Assembly (NCBI GenBank): GCA_007127655.1
Contig: SKYX01000315.1
Coordinates: 1-12,163 of the forward strand
Direction of reading: 5' to 3'
Length of the DNA: 12,163 bases
Source of the DNA: Desulfonatronum sp.
GTDB lineage: Bacteria; Desulfobacterota; Desulfovibrionia; Desulfovibrionales; Desulfonatronaceae
Under the pieces are notes generated by a model that saw only the letters and a program-made list of their open reading frames with translations, was not told the DNA's origin and made no database searches. The translations under genes and the position numbers were made by a program. Below, in pieces: positions 1 through 7,044 of this stretch (position 1 is the first letter of the stretch; each line of letters starts with the position of its first letter).

Positions 1-75
1 ATCGTCGAACGATCGAGAACCAACGTACACGGCTTGGCCTTCTGAGGTCTCCTTTCCGATCTCTTCAGTGGTCAT
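1..75 (-). CDS. Start of an unidentified gene (partial, runs off left edge)
   Basis: An open frame starts with ATG at 75-73 and continues without a stop to the window edge, giving 25 codons. The peptide begins MTTEEIGKETSEGQ and then reads AVYVGSRSFDD. An AAGGAG ribosome site lies at 86-81, five bases before the ATG. The ATG overlaps the TGA of the upstream regulator gene (ATGA, 75-72), so the two are probably translationally coupled. Both the ribosome site and the overlap make this a real start although only the first residues are visible. I do not recognise the protein; 25 residues are too few to assign a family. Its position directly after a ModE-like regulator would fit a gene linked to molybdenum or tungsten use, but that is inference only. 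Confidence 0.55.
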   Translation of the reverse strand, partial: MTTEEIGKETSEGQAVYVGSRSFDD

Positions 76-539
76 GAATGCTCCTTGTCAGCGGAATCTC
101 TTGTCGTTGAAACGGAACCGGACGCACAAGATGTAGGCGAGCCGGAGGCAAATGGTTTGGATGAGCCGGGCGAAGAACGATACGGCAGCACTGGCCAGGG
201 AAAATACTCCTGGGCCAAGGCCAGGGCGCGGCCCTCCACTGCGTCGTGCCATTTCAAAAAACCGTCAGCCAAGTGCTCGCCAAAGTCGGTGAGCACGTAG
301 CCCTTGCCCTCCTTGCGCACCAGATCCTCTCCCAGATACTCTTGGGCTTGGCGAATTTTGCCCCAGGCCGCCCGGTAGGAAATACCCAAATTCTCCGCGG
401 CCTGGCGCAGCGAACCACACTCCCTGATCCTGACCAGGAGCATGGCCCGACCCAGCCCGATCAACGCACCCTGGTCGTTTTCCAGCCAAAGGTGCAGGCG
501 CATGGACGGAGGCGTGTTTATTTGCATGGGCGCTTTCAT
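72..539 (-). CDS. ModE N-terminal-like winged HTH regulator, no molybdate-binding domain
   Basis: Residues about 28-95 read as the LysR/ModE-type winged helix-turn-helix: GLGRAMLLVRIRECGSLRQA, then the recognition helix region LGISYRAAWGKIRQAQEYLG, then a wing segment ending in YVLTDFGEHL. This is the DNA-binding half of ModE-type regulators. Full ModE is about 260 residues and carries C-terminal Mop/TOBE molybdate-binding domains; this protein has only 155 residues and none of them. After FPWPVLPY (about 113-120) the last 35 residues are a Ser/Gly/Pro-rich tail of low complexity. It may act as a DNA-binding protein that senses through a partner, or may respond to no oxyanion. The start is uncertain: ATG codons at 539, 527 and 503 are in frame and none has a clear ribosome site. 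A short inverted repeat lies just upstream (547-562). The gene ends in an ATGA overlap with the next minus-strand gene. Confidence 0.82.
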   Translation of the reverse strand: MKAPMQINTPPSMRLHLWLENDQGALIGLGRAMLLVRIRECGSLRQAAENLGISYRAAWGKIRQAQEYLGEDLVRKEGKGYVLTDFGEHLADGFLKWHDAVEGRALALAQEYFPWPVLPYRSSPGSSKPFASGSPTSCASGSVSTTRDSADKEHS

Positions 540-546
540 ATGCTAA

Positions 547-562
547 TGTAAACATAATTACA
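547..562. promoter_or_regulatory. Inverted repeat upstream of the ModE-like gene, possible operator
   Basis: The plus strand reads tgtaa-acataa-ttaca, a perfect 5-base inverted repeat with a 6-base spacer, ending eight bases before the ATG at 539. On the minus strand TGTAAT at its start differs from the -10 consensus by one base, with only a weak -35 match (CTGTCC, 18 bases upstream). A site overlapping the promoter would fit self-repression. It does not look like the E. coli ModE box, and five-base arms can occur by chance in AT-rich DNA. Confidence 0.3.
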
Positions 563-606
563 AGCAACGATTTCTTGCCCGGACAGACCTCCGGTCGCTG
601 TGTGCT

Positions 607-1293
607 CTAGATTTTCTGCATGGTGAAGCTGACTGCGTAACGTTTGAATTTACCGAACAGGAGGGCGATTTGGCCGTTCTCGTTGCCGTCGAGCTGTAGC
701 CCCAGGTCTTTAGGACGAAAAATGGCTCGGGCTTTGATCAGTTTCCGCAAGGACGTCTCCACGCTTCCTTCGCGGCGGTGGATGTACAACCGCAGGTCAG
801 GGCGGACATCGCCCTCGATGGTTCCGGTCTTTTCCCGGACCGAAAAATTTGCCCGAGGACCGAACACTCCGGAGATCTCGAACTTGAACAATCGTTCCAA
901 AACTCGCATCATTCCAGACTGAGGGTTCTCGCCCACATAGAGATTCCAGAGGAACCGCCCGATTCCGTACTTGTCGCTCCACCAAACGCCCTCGCGATTC
1001 AAAACATGAACACCGGAAGGAACGAGCTGGTAGGCGCCTAGGCCGAGGTCGTCGGTCTTAATGTCGAAACTGACTTGGCGACAACCCAAATGTCGCTGTT
1101 TTTTCCGAACCAACAGAGCCGAATTCTTGGGCGTCAACAGCTTCAGGGCCATCCGGTCCCGCGGCTGCAAAGGCATGCCACGGGTCCGCTCCACCGCGGA
1201 GATAATGTCCAGGGCGCAGGAGGTGATCAACCGCTGGTCGCGGACAATCAAGGGCGAATGTGCTTCGTTGTGGTCACCGTACGATGCGTTCAT
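607..1293 (-). CDS. Unrecognised 228-residue protein
   Basis: I do not recognise this protein. It is a single open frame of 228 residues with GC-rich third positions like its neighbours, which supports coding. It is rich in Arg and Lys (for example LLVRKKQRHLGCRQ near residues 60-73) and has no signal peptide, membrane segment or metal-binding cysteine motif. Alternating hydrophobic stretches such as VSFDIKTDDLGLGAYQL, FSVREKTGTIEG and DLRLYIHRR suggest a mainly beta-strand fold. The start at 1293 has no clear ribosome site; in-frame ATG codons at 1176 and 1152 are alternatives, so the first 40-50 residues are unsure. It is separated by 67 bases from the ModE-like gene downstream and has an unusually structured 327-base region upstream. 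No function is proposed. Confidence 0.68.
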   Translation of the reverse strand: MNASYGDHNEAHSPLIVRDQRLITSCALDIISAVERTRGMPLQPRDRMALKLLTPKNSALLVRKKQRHLGCRQVSFDIKTDDLGLGAYQLVPSGVHVLNREGVWWSDKYGIGRFLWNLYVGENPQSGMMRVLERLFKFEISGVFGPRANFSVREKTGTIEGDVRPDLRLYIHRREGSVETSLRKLIKARAIFRPKDLGLQLDGNENGQIALLFGKFKRYAVSFTMQKI

Positions 1294-1352
1294 AGCGAGA
1301 TGGATACGATCAATCGGTCGGAGGCAAGAGTGTTACCCAGGCGGCTTCTCTA

Positions 1353-1418
1353 TAACTACTCAGCATAGAGTAATGCTGTTGACGGGTAAGAGCACACATA
1401 AATTGTGCTGAATAGTTA
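1353..1418. repeat. Nested inverted repeats, possible operator cluster or switching RNA leader
   Basis: The outer arms at 1353-1365 and 1406-1418 match at 12 of 13 positions around a 40-base loop. Inside, CAGCAT (1361-1366) can also pair perfectly with ATGCTG (1373-1378), and AGCACA (1391-1396) with TGTGCT (1404-1409). The inner and outer pairings share bases and cannot all form at once, which is the layout of either a cluster of related protein sites or an RNA with two alternative folds. It could be read from either strand, toward 1293 or toward 1621. Function is inferred, not shown. Confidence 0.4.
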
Positions 1419-1477
1419 CGGTTCTCGTTGCTCGGGTTTGCGTTTTAGGGATATTACCTTTAAAAAAGGATTTTAAC

Positions 1478-1552
1478 TTAAATTTCATACCCCAGCATTC
1501 TAATGCAAGAATCGGCCCAAAGGCAATAGACCAAACAAATCGGTCTACTCAT
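1478..1552 (-). CDS. Candidate 24-residue small ORF with strong ribosome site
   Basis: On the minus strand GGAGGTG (1568-1562) sits nine bases before ATG at 1552-1550, followed by 24 codons and a TAA at 1480-1478. The peptide begins MSRPICLVYCLWADSC and is hydrophobic and Cys-rich (three Cys, one Trp, two Tyr). It points toward the unknown gene that starts at 1293, 184 bases further on, so it could be a leader peptide or a small membrane-associated protein. The ribosome site is the best reason to list it; no homology is visible, codon use cannot be judged on 24 codons, and GGAGGTG could be chance. Confidence 0.25.
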   Translation of the reverse strand: MSRPICLVYCLWADSCIRMLGYEI

Positions 1553-1582
1553 AAAGTAACCCACCTCCGTCCAATGAACAAG

Positions 1583-1611
1583 CCTTGGACGTGACGTGAG
1601 CAAAGCCAAGG
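1583..1611 (+). promoter_or_regulatory. Hairpin that could cover the ribosome site of the first receiver gene
   Basis: CCTTGG (1583-1588) is perfectly complementary to CCAAGG (1606-1611), with a 17-base loop. The right arm contains AAGG (1608-1611), the only ribosome-site-like sequence before the ATG at 1621, nine bases away. Pairing would hide it. The stem is only six pairs with a long loop, so stability is modest and regulation is inference. Confidence 0.25.
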
Positions 1612-1620
1612 TAGTGTGTC

Positions 1621-2013
1621 ATGTCCGCACGAATTCTCGTGGTTGAGGACGACCAACTCAACAGATTCGCGCTCAAAAAGCTCTTGGAAAAAGGCGGCTA
1701 CACCGTTCATGAGGCCGAAGACGGACGGCGGGCACTGGAATTGATGGAACAGGAAACCGTGGACTGCATCCTGATGGACGTCCAATTGCCGGTCATGAAT
1801 GGGGTGGAAGCCACCGAAATCATCCGGGCCCACGATGGCTCCCGGTACAATCCCAAAACACCCATCATCGCCCTGACCGCGTACGCCATGCCGGGAGACA
1901 AGGAAATATTCCTGACCTCCGGCATGAACGACTATCTCGCCAAACCCACCACATATCAGCAATTGGAGCATGTTTTGCTCAAGTATCTCCCAAAAAGCGT
2001 CAATGATGAGTAA
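1621..2013 (+). CDS. Stand-alone CheY-like response regulator (receiver only)
   Basis: The 130-residue product is a single receiver domain with no output domain. All key residues are visible: acidic pocket Glu9-Asp10-Asp11 in ILVVEDDQLNR, phospho-acceptor Asp53 in CILMDVQLPVMNG, Thr86 in ALTAYAM, and Lys108-Pro109 in YLAKPT. The MDVQLPVMNGVEAT motif and the ALTAYAMPGDKE/GMNDYLAKP segments are like the C-terminal receivers of hybrid kinases, the kind that exchange phosphate with HPt domains. It would work in the cytoplasm as a phosphate shuttle or by protein contact. The ribosome site AAGG (1608-1611) is weak and lies in a possible hairpin. A second receiver gene follows after 84 bases on the same strand, and the two converge on the large sensory operon, whose membrane kinase carries the only HPt seen here; partnership is inferred from position. 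Confidence 0.93.
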   Translation: MSARILVVEDDQLNRFALKKLLEKGGYTVHEAEDGRRALELMEQETVDCILMDVQLPVMNGVEATEIIRAHDGSRYNPKTPIIALTAYAMPGDKEIFLTSGMNDYLAKPTTYQQLEHVLLKYLPKSVNDE

Positions 2014-2097
2014 CGAGGCGACTTCACGGACCCCGCGAAGCAATCCCGAATCTTGGACCGATCATACCGTTTTCCCAGTTACCGAAGGAGCGAGCTA

Positions 2098-2493
2098 ATG
2101 AAGGTTCTTATCGTCGACGACGACTTGGCAAATCGTGTGGTGATGCAGTCGTTCATGTGCGAAAAAGCGTCCCAGATCAACATGGCCGCCAACGGTGAGG
2201 AAGCCGTCCAGGCGTTCACCATGGCCTTGGACGAAGAGAAACCGTACTCCTTGATCCTCATGGACATCATGATGCCGGTCATGGATGGCCATGAGGCGTT
2301 GCAAGCCATCCGCAAACTGGAAAAAGCCCGCGGCGTTCCCCCTGGAAGCGAGGTCAAGGTGATCATGGTCTCCTGCCTTGAGGACCAAAAAAATGTCTGC
2401 CAGGCCTTTTTTCAGGGCATGGCCACCTGCTATCTGACCAAACCGTTGAGCAGGGAAGGCCTGGAAACGGCCCTGGGCAGTATTTCACTCTAA
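2098..2493 (+). CDS. Second stand-alone CheY-like response regulator
   Basis: From ATG at 2098 the product has 131 residues and is one receiver domain: acidic pocket Asp7-Asp8-Asp9 (VLIVDDDLANR), phospho-acceptor Asp56 (LILMDIMMPVMDG), Ser92 in place of the usual Thr (VIMVSCLED), and Lys115-Pro116 (YLTKPLS). The frame stays open up to 2053, but AAGGAG at 2085-2090, seven bases from 2098, and the receiver start directly at MKVLIVDDD fix the start at 2098. The protein has four cysteines (21, 93, 101, 111), unusual for so short a receiver. It has no output domain, so it probably works by binding a partner or by accepting phosphate from the HPt domain of the convergent operon. It is in line with the previous receiver gene (84-base gap) and likely cotranscribed. 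Its stop is 22 bases from the stop of the GGDEF gene on the other strand. Confidence 0.92.
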   Translation: MKVLIVDDDLANRVVMQSFMCEKASQINMAANGEEAVQAFTMALDEEKPYSLILMDIMMPVMDGHEALQAIRKLEKARGVPPGSEVKVIMVSCLEDQKNVCQAFFQGMATCYLTKPLSREGLETALGSISL

Positions 2494-2515
2494 CGGTCCG
2501 GGAAAGCCGCCCTTT

Positions 2516-3481
2516 TCAATCCTCGACTCCGCTCCGGCGATTGATGAAAAAGGAGCTTCCTGAAATGCTCTTGGCGACTTTCTTGACCTCCGCGCACATG
2601 GCGGAGAGTTCCAAGTGATGGCTGAAGGAATTTTTATCCACTTCCACCACTCCCAGACTGATGGTCATCAAGGGAAAAGACCGTAACTTTCCGTTACGGT
2701 CCTTGACCCGGATTTCGCCTTTCTCCATATCTTCATCAGAGTAAAAGGAGCGAATCCCCTGGTCAAAGTCCCGAATCAGCCGATCCACGGCGGCCCGGGT
2801 ACAGTCCGCGGGCGTGATGAAGACGAAGTCGTCGCCGCCCACATGGCCCACCATTCGCCCCTTGCCGCAAGCCGCTTCCACCGCCGCAACAATCCGATTC
2901 GCCGTAAAACGCAGGACCTGATCCCCGGCCGCGAACCCGTATTTGTCGTTGAAGGCTTTGAAGTTATCGATGTCCGCGTAGACCACGCTCAACAGTCGTT
3001 CATCATTTAAGGCCTCAGCGATGGCCTTGAGAATGGAATTGTTGCCGGGCAACTGGGTCAAGGGATTGGCGTCCAGGGCCAGTTGGCGCAACCGCTCCAG
3101 TTCCATCAACACGTCGTGCAGACGAATGTGGGTCTGCACCCGGACCAGAATTTCCGCCTCGTTGAACGGCTTGGGGATATAGTCCACCGCTCCGGCGGAA
3201 AACCCCTGGACAATGTCCGTCGAGGAATTCTTGGCCGTGATGAAGACGATGGGCGTGGCCGTGAACCGGCTCATGGATTTGATCCTGCGACACAGTTCCA
3301 GACCGTCCATGCCCGGCATCATGATGTCCAGCAGAAAAATATCCGGGGACTCCTCTTCGAGGATCTCCAGAACTTCCTCCCCGTTTTCCGCCACCAAGAC
3401 TTCGTAACCGGATTTTGTCAAAATATCATGCAACAAATGCAGGTTGCTTGGTGCATCATCGGCAATCAAAACCGTCTTCAT
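2516..3481 (-). CDS. Receiver-GGDEF response regulator, probable diguanylate cyclase
   Basis: The 321-residue product has an N-terminal receiver (about 1-120) and a GGDEF domain (about 138-310). Receiver residues: Asp8-Asp9, phospho-acceptor Asp52 (FLLDIMMPGMDG), Thr82, Lys104 (IPKPF). The GGDEF domain has NPLTQLPGN (139-147), the metal/nucleotide motif DIDNFKAFND (170-179) and the active-site loop GGDDF (215-219), where the fourth residue is Asp instead of Glu. GGDEF domains make c-di-GMP from two GTP. No RxxD inhibitory site is present at the expected place before GGDDF (the stretch reads GKGRMVGHV), so product inhibition by that route is unlikely. The frame is open to 3580, but ATG at 3481 begins the receiver exactly, has GAGGAG 11 bases upstream (3498-3493), and overlaps the kinase stop as ATGA. 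It is the last gene of the operon and the only one with an enzymatic output; low activity or c-di-GMP/GTP binding only remains possible. Confidence 0.93.
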   Translation of the reverse strand: MKTVLIADDAPSNLHLLHDILTKSGYEVLVAENGEEVLEILEEESPDIFLLDIMMPGMDGLELCRRIKSMSRFTATPIVFITAKNSSTDIVQGFSAGAVDYIPKPFNEAEILVRVQTHIRLHDVLMELERLRQLALDANPLTQLPGNNSILKAIAEALNDERLLSVVYADIDNFKAFNDKYGFAAGDQVLRFTANRIVAAVEAACGKGRMVGHVGGDDFVFITPADCTRAAVDRLIRDFDQGIRSFYSDEDMEKGEIRVKDRNGKLRSFPLMTISLGVVEVDKNSFSHHLELSAMCAEVKKVAKSISGSSFFINRRSGVED

Positions 3482-6400
3482 GGTTCTTTCAACTCCTCGA
3501 CCCGAGTCAGCTTTGCGTAGGCATCGCGCAAGGCGGCCATGTCCATGTTCCGGGCGTGACCGTGCAGGGAACGAGGCCAAGCCACGGCCTCATGAAATCC
3601 TCTGGCTTCGAGGATTGTCGCCAGTTCCTCGCCAAGAGTCGCGATACGCCGAACGTTTCTGGACTTCAAGGCCTTGCGGAAATCCTTCCAGTGCGCCACC
3701 GTAGCCGGGTCGTCCCGTACGGCCAGGACGAAAGCCAGCACGGCCTGATCCTCGTCGACTTTTTCCAATTCACCTTCTTGAACGCTTGGCGCTCGTGCCG
3801 CGATCATCGCCTCCACCCGCGTCTGGAGCGCCGCGATCAGCGGCTTGGCCCGCGTCCAGTCCTCTCTATCCAGGGCCGCCTCCAAAGCCTCGGCTGCCTC
3901 ACGAATGTCCTCCAGACGCAAGTTGGCTGCGCTCCCCTTCAGGGTGTGTGCGCACATCCGGGTATTGGCGACATCCCGTTTCCCTTCCGCTACGCGAAGC
4001 TGGACCAGGATTTCCGGGGTATGCTTGATAAACAACATCATGGCCCGGTCAACAACCTCACCCTGCCCGTGGTCCTGCTGCTCCTCGCTGTTATCGCCAC
4101 GAACATCTCCGATCGATGGAAACCCGTCCGTGTCGCGCACATCGGATCGGTCAGGCGGATATTGTTCAAGGATACGGACTAAGTCACCGGTCTTCACCGG
4201 CTTGGAAAGATAATCATCCATCCCAACAGCCAGACATCTCTCCCGATCCTTTTCCATGGCGTGAGCAGTCATGGCCACTATGGGCGTGCGCCGGCCGCCG
4301 GACTCGCCTTCCCGAATACACCTGGTGGCTTCGAACCCGTCCATTATCGGCATCTGACAATCCATAAACACCAGGTCGTACGTACCGGCCAGCACGGCCT
4401 CCACGGCCTCGCGCCCGTTGCCGACCACGTCCACGGAAGCCCCTACCTCCTTGAGCAATTCTTTGGCGACTTCCTGATTGACCGGATTGTCCTCCACCAG
4501 CAGTATTTTGCCCCCCAGGCCCCGCCCACCGGATTCTCGTCCCTCTTGGGCCGCCCGGGCCTCGGCGATACGGTGCCGGGTGATCAGGCCGCCCGTGTCC
4601 CGGCCTTTCCGACTGGCCAGCAGCGTCAACGTATCATACAGGTGCGATTGCAACACCGGCTTAAGCAGGTACGCGGCAAAGCCCACTTGCTCCATCCGCT
4701 TCGCGTCGCCTCGCTTGCCCATGGAACTGAGCAGAACGAGTTTCGTCGGGTTCAGTTCCGGATCCGTCTTGATCCTCCGAGCCAATTCCTCCCCGTCCAT
4801 TCCCGGCATGTGAAAATCCAGAATCGCGATGTGATAGGGCGCCCCCTGGGAAACCCCTTGCCGCAGCAGTTCCAGGGCCCGTGCTCCGGAATCGGCCAAG
4901 CCGACCTGAACCCGCCATCCTTGGAGCAGTTCCTCCAAAATTTCCAGGTTGACCGGATTGTCGTCCACCACCAGCACCCGCAACGACTCCATGTCCACGA
5001 CCTGGGGAATGTCCATCTCGGCCTGCTCGGCGCCGAGCAATTCCAGGACCGTCGTAAAGGTTGAGCCTTGCCCAAGTCGACTTTGGACCTGAATTTTGCC
5101 GCCCATCAGTTCCACGATCTGACGGGAGATGGACAGCCCCAGCCCAGTGCCGCCATAGATTCGGGTGGTGGACTGATCCGCCTGGGTGAAGGACTCGAAT
5201 ATCCGTTCGACCATCTCCTGGGAAATGCCAATCCCGGTGTCCTCCACGGCGATCCGCAATTCATGGCGGCCCTGGCCCAGATCCAGGCAGTCCACGCCCA
5301 GATAAACATGTCCCTTGTCGGTGAACTTGATGGCGTTGCCCAGCAGGTTGGTCAGCACCTGACGAATCCGACCAGGGTCGCCCACGTAGCGGTCCGGACA
5401 CGACGGGGGATAGCGGATGATCAACTCCAGCCCCTTTTCCTCGGCCCGAGCCGCCAATAGATGGGCCATTTCCTCGACAATGACCCGCAGGTTGAACGGA
5501 ATCGACTCAATGCTCAGCTTGCCGGCTTCCAGCTTGGAGAAGTCCAGGATGTCGTTGATGATTCCCAGCAACGCATCCGCGGATCTCTTCACGGTCATGG
5601 TGTAGTGACGCTGCTGGTCGCTCAGGTCGGTACGGGCCAACAGTTCGGTCATGCCCACGACACCGTTCATCGGGGTGCGGATTTCGTGGCTCATGTTGGC
5701 CACGAAATCGCTCTTGGCCCGGTTGGCCGCCTCTGCCGCGTCTCTGGCCCGGCGCAGCTCTTCCTCGACTTTCATCCGTTCCGCCATTTCCTGACGAAGC
5801 TGATCCACCGCGGCATTCAACTCGCTGGTTCGTTCCTTGACCCGACGGTCAAGCACCAAATGAGAATGCTTCAGGGCGCGTTGCGCGCGCTTCGTCGAAG
5901 TGACGTTGCGCACCAGCAGGATCATGAACGCCTCATTGTCCAGATGCAGGATCGTGGACACAATTTCAATGTCCAGCTTCTTGCCGGCCTTGTTCGAAAC
6001 CTGCACCTGGTAGCGCCGCTTGCCTTCCGCCCCCTCCGCGAAATCCGGGGAGGCCCTGGCCCGATCGCCCAACTGCCCCATGTCATCGAAAATCTGACGT
6101 GCAATCCCGTCTCCGTACAAATCACCTACGCTCCTTGAAGCAAAGTCCTGCTCGGAGTAGTCAAGCATGATCCGGGCCGCGGGATTGAACTGCAGCAGAT
6201 TGCCTTGCATGTCACAGACGACCATGCCATTGGCCATGGTCATGTAGATGGAATTGAAAAAAATCAGATTATCTTGAAGTTCCCGCGTAGCACTTTGTAT
6301 CCGTCTATGCAGACCGCTGATCATCTCATCCAGTTGCCGGGCCATCCGTTGCATGGATTTGGCCAGGTCGCCGATCTCGTCCTTGGAGTTTACATGCAAC

Positions 6401-7044
6401 GGAGCGTTGAATTCATGATCAGCCACGCGCTTGGCATAGTCCGAAAGTTGGATCAACGGCCTGGAGATGCGATTCATCAGGATGAAGGCCACGCCAATGC
6501 CCAGTACGAAAAAAAAGATGAACATCCCGTGCTGGAACAGAATCTCCCGCCAAATAAAGGAGTCGATGCTGTCCAGATCCATGCCCACATGCACGGTCCC
6601 GGCCAGCCCGCCGAGGATCGGGTGCGCGATGTCCAACACCATGCCCAGGGCCGGAACCTTGATTTTTTGGACGTCGATTTCATGGTACGGCATTGGATCG
6701 GTGGCCGAGGACGGGCGAAGAAGCAGCAGCTCCTCGGGCACCCTGGGCGTAAACGTGTGGGAGATCACATCCCCTGCGCGGTCCTGGACAAAGACGTAGG
6801 CCACGTTCTTGATTTCCAGATACTGGTCGATCACCGCCTGCACAGTGGCCGCGTCCCGACTCAAAAGCAGCTCCGTGCTGGAGTTGGCGATGCTCCGGGC
6901 AATGGCCACCGCCTTGCTTTCGTTTTCCAGCATCAGCTGTCGGTGCAGGGTCCATCCGGAGTACAGGGAGGAGACCGTAGCCATGGTTCCGAAAATAATA
7001 ATCATGGCGAGAAGGATCTTGCGAAACAACTTGGAAGGTTTCAC
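3478..7044 (-). CDS. Membrane hybrid histidine kinase: HAMP-PAS-HisKA-HATPase-REC-REC-HPt
   Basis: The 1188-residue product has membrane helices at about 7-29 and 172-191 around a periplasmic region of about 140 residues that resembles a Cache/PDC-type sensor ([18 protein letters not shown], then [20 protein letters not shown]). Then follow HAMP (about 190-243), PAS (about 262-385), a coiled coil, HisKA with His453 ([15 protein letters not shown]), an ATPase domain (NLLGNAIKF near 567-574, [18 protein letters not shown]), receiver 1 (Asp743, Lys795), receiver 2 (Asp895, Lys948) and HPt with His1033 ([12 protein letters not shown]). About 100 further helical residues follow. All catalytic residues are intact, so a full His-Asp-His relay is expected. 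GTG at 7044 is chosen because AAAGGAGG lies seven bases upstream (7059-7052) and the GTG overlaps the stop of the binding-protein gene (GTGA); ATG at 7065 is the alternative and would add seven residues. The overlap couples its synthesis to the binding protein, its likely ligand-sensing partner. Confidence 0.95.
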   Translation of the reverse strand: MKPSKLFRKILLAMIIIFGTMATVSSLYSGWTLHRQLMLENESKAVAIARSIANSSTELLLSRDAATVQAVIDQYLEIKNVAYVFVQDRAGDVISHTFTPRVPEELLLLRPSSATDPMPYHEIDVQKIKVPALGMVLDIAHPILGGLAGTVHVGMDLDSIDSFIWREILFQHGMFIFFFVLGIGVAFILMNRISRPLIQLSDYAKRVADHEFNAPLHVNSKDEIGDLAKSMQRMARQLDEMISGLHRRIQSATRELQDNLIFFNSIYMTMANGMVVCDMQGNLLQFNPAARIMLDYSEQDFASRSVGDLYGDGIARQIFDDMGQLGDRARASPDFAEGAEGKRRYQVQVSNKAGKKLDIEIVSTILHLDNEAFMILLVRNVTSTKRAQRALKHSHLVLDRRVKERTSELNAAVDQLRQEMAERMKVEEELRRARDAAEAANRAKSDFVANMSHEIRTPMNGVVGMTELLARTDLSDQQRHYTMTVKRSADALLGIINDILDFSKLEAGKLSIESIPFNLRVIVEEMAHLLAARAEEKGLELIIRYPPSCPDRYVGDPGRIRQVLTNLLGNAIKFTDKGHVYLGVDCLDLGQGRHELRIAVEDTGIGISQEMVERIFESFTQADQSTTRIYGGTGLGLSISRQIVELMGGKIQVQSRLGQGSTFTTVLELLGAEQAEMDIPQVVDMESLRVLVVDDNPVNLEILEELLQGWRVQVGLADSGARALELLRQGVSQGAPYHIAILDFHMPGMDGEELARRIKTDPELNPTKLVLLSSMGKRGDAKRMEQVGFAAYLLKPVLQSHLYDTLTLLASRKGRDTGGLITRHRIAEARAAQEGRESGGRGLGGKILLVEDNPVNQEVAKELLKEVGASVDVVGNGREAVEAVLAGTYDLVFMDCQMPIMDGFEATRCIREGESGGRRTPIVAMTAHAMEKDRERCLAVGMDDYLSKPVKTGDLVRILEQYPPDRSDVRDTDGFPSIGDVRGDNSEEQQDHGQGEVVDRAMMLFIKHTPEILVQLRVAEGKRDVANTRMCAHTLKGSAANLRLEDIREAAEALEAALDREDWTRAKPLIAALQTRVEAMIAARAPSVQEGELEKVDEDQAVLAFVLAVRDDPATVAHWKDFRKALKSRNVRRIATLGEELATILEARGFHEAVAWPRSLHGHARNMDMAALRDAYAKLTRVEELKEP

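Larger units (their letters stand above)
1294..1620. other. AT-rich divergent intergenic region with several inverted repeats
   Basis: This 327-base gap lies between the minus-strand unknown gene (starts 1293) and the plus-strand receiver gene (starts 1621), so it must hold divergent control signals. From about 1340 to 1560 it is clearly AT-richer than the genes. I see: TTACCC/GGGTAA (1333-1338, 1384-1389); TAACTACTCAGCA/TGCTGAATAGTTA (1353-1365, 1406-1418, 12 of 13 pairs); CAGCAT/ATGCTG (1361-1366, 1373-1378); AGCACA/TGTGCT (1391-1396, 1404-1409); CCTTT-AAA-AAAGG (1457-1469); GCATT-CT-AATGC (1495-1506); TAGACC/GGTCTA (1527-1532, 1542-1547); and CCTTGG/CCAAGG (1583-1588, 1606-1611). No sigma-70 promoter with good matches at both boxes was found. 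No tRNA-like structure was seen. Confidence 0.6.

Noticed and set aside
1379..1403. Possible sigma-70 promoter TTGACG with CATAAAT
   Set aside because: The spacing between the boxes is only about 12-13 bases, too short.
1549..2043. Minus-strand open frame of 164 codons across the first receiver gene
   Set aside because: It is the reverse of a clear receiver domain; the peptide has no recognisable features.
2494..2515. Possible bidirectional terminator between the converging genes
   Set aside because: GGG-AAAGCCG-CCC followed by TTTT gives only a three-pair stem; too weak to call.
4261..5064. Plus-strand open frame of 267 codons opposite the receiver domains
   Set aside because: Antisense shadow of two intact receiver domains, rich in His, Gln and Pro, without a plausible domain.
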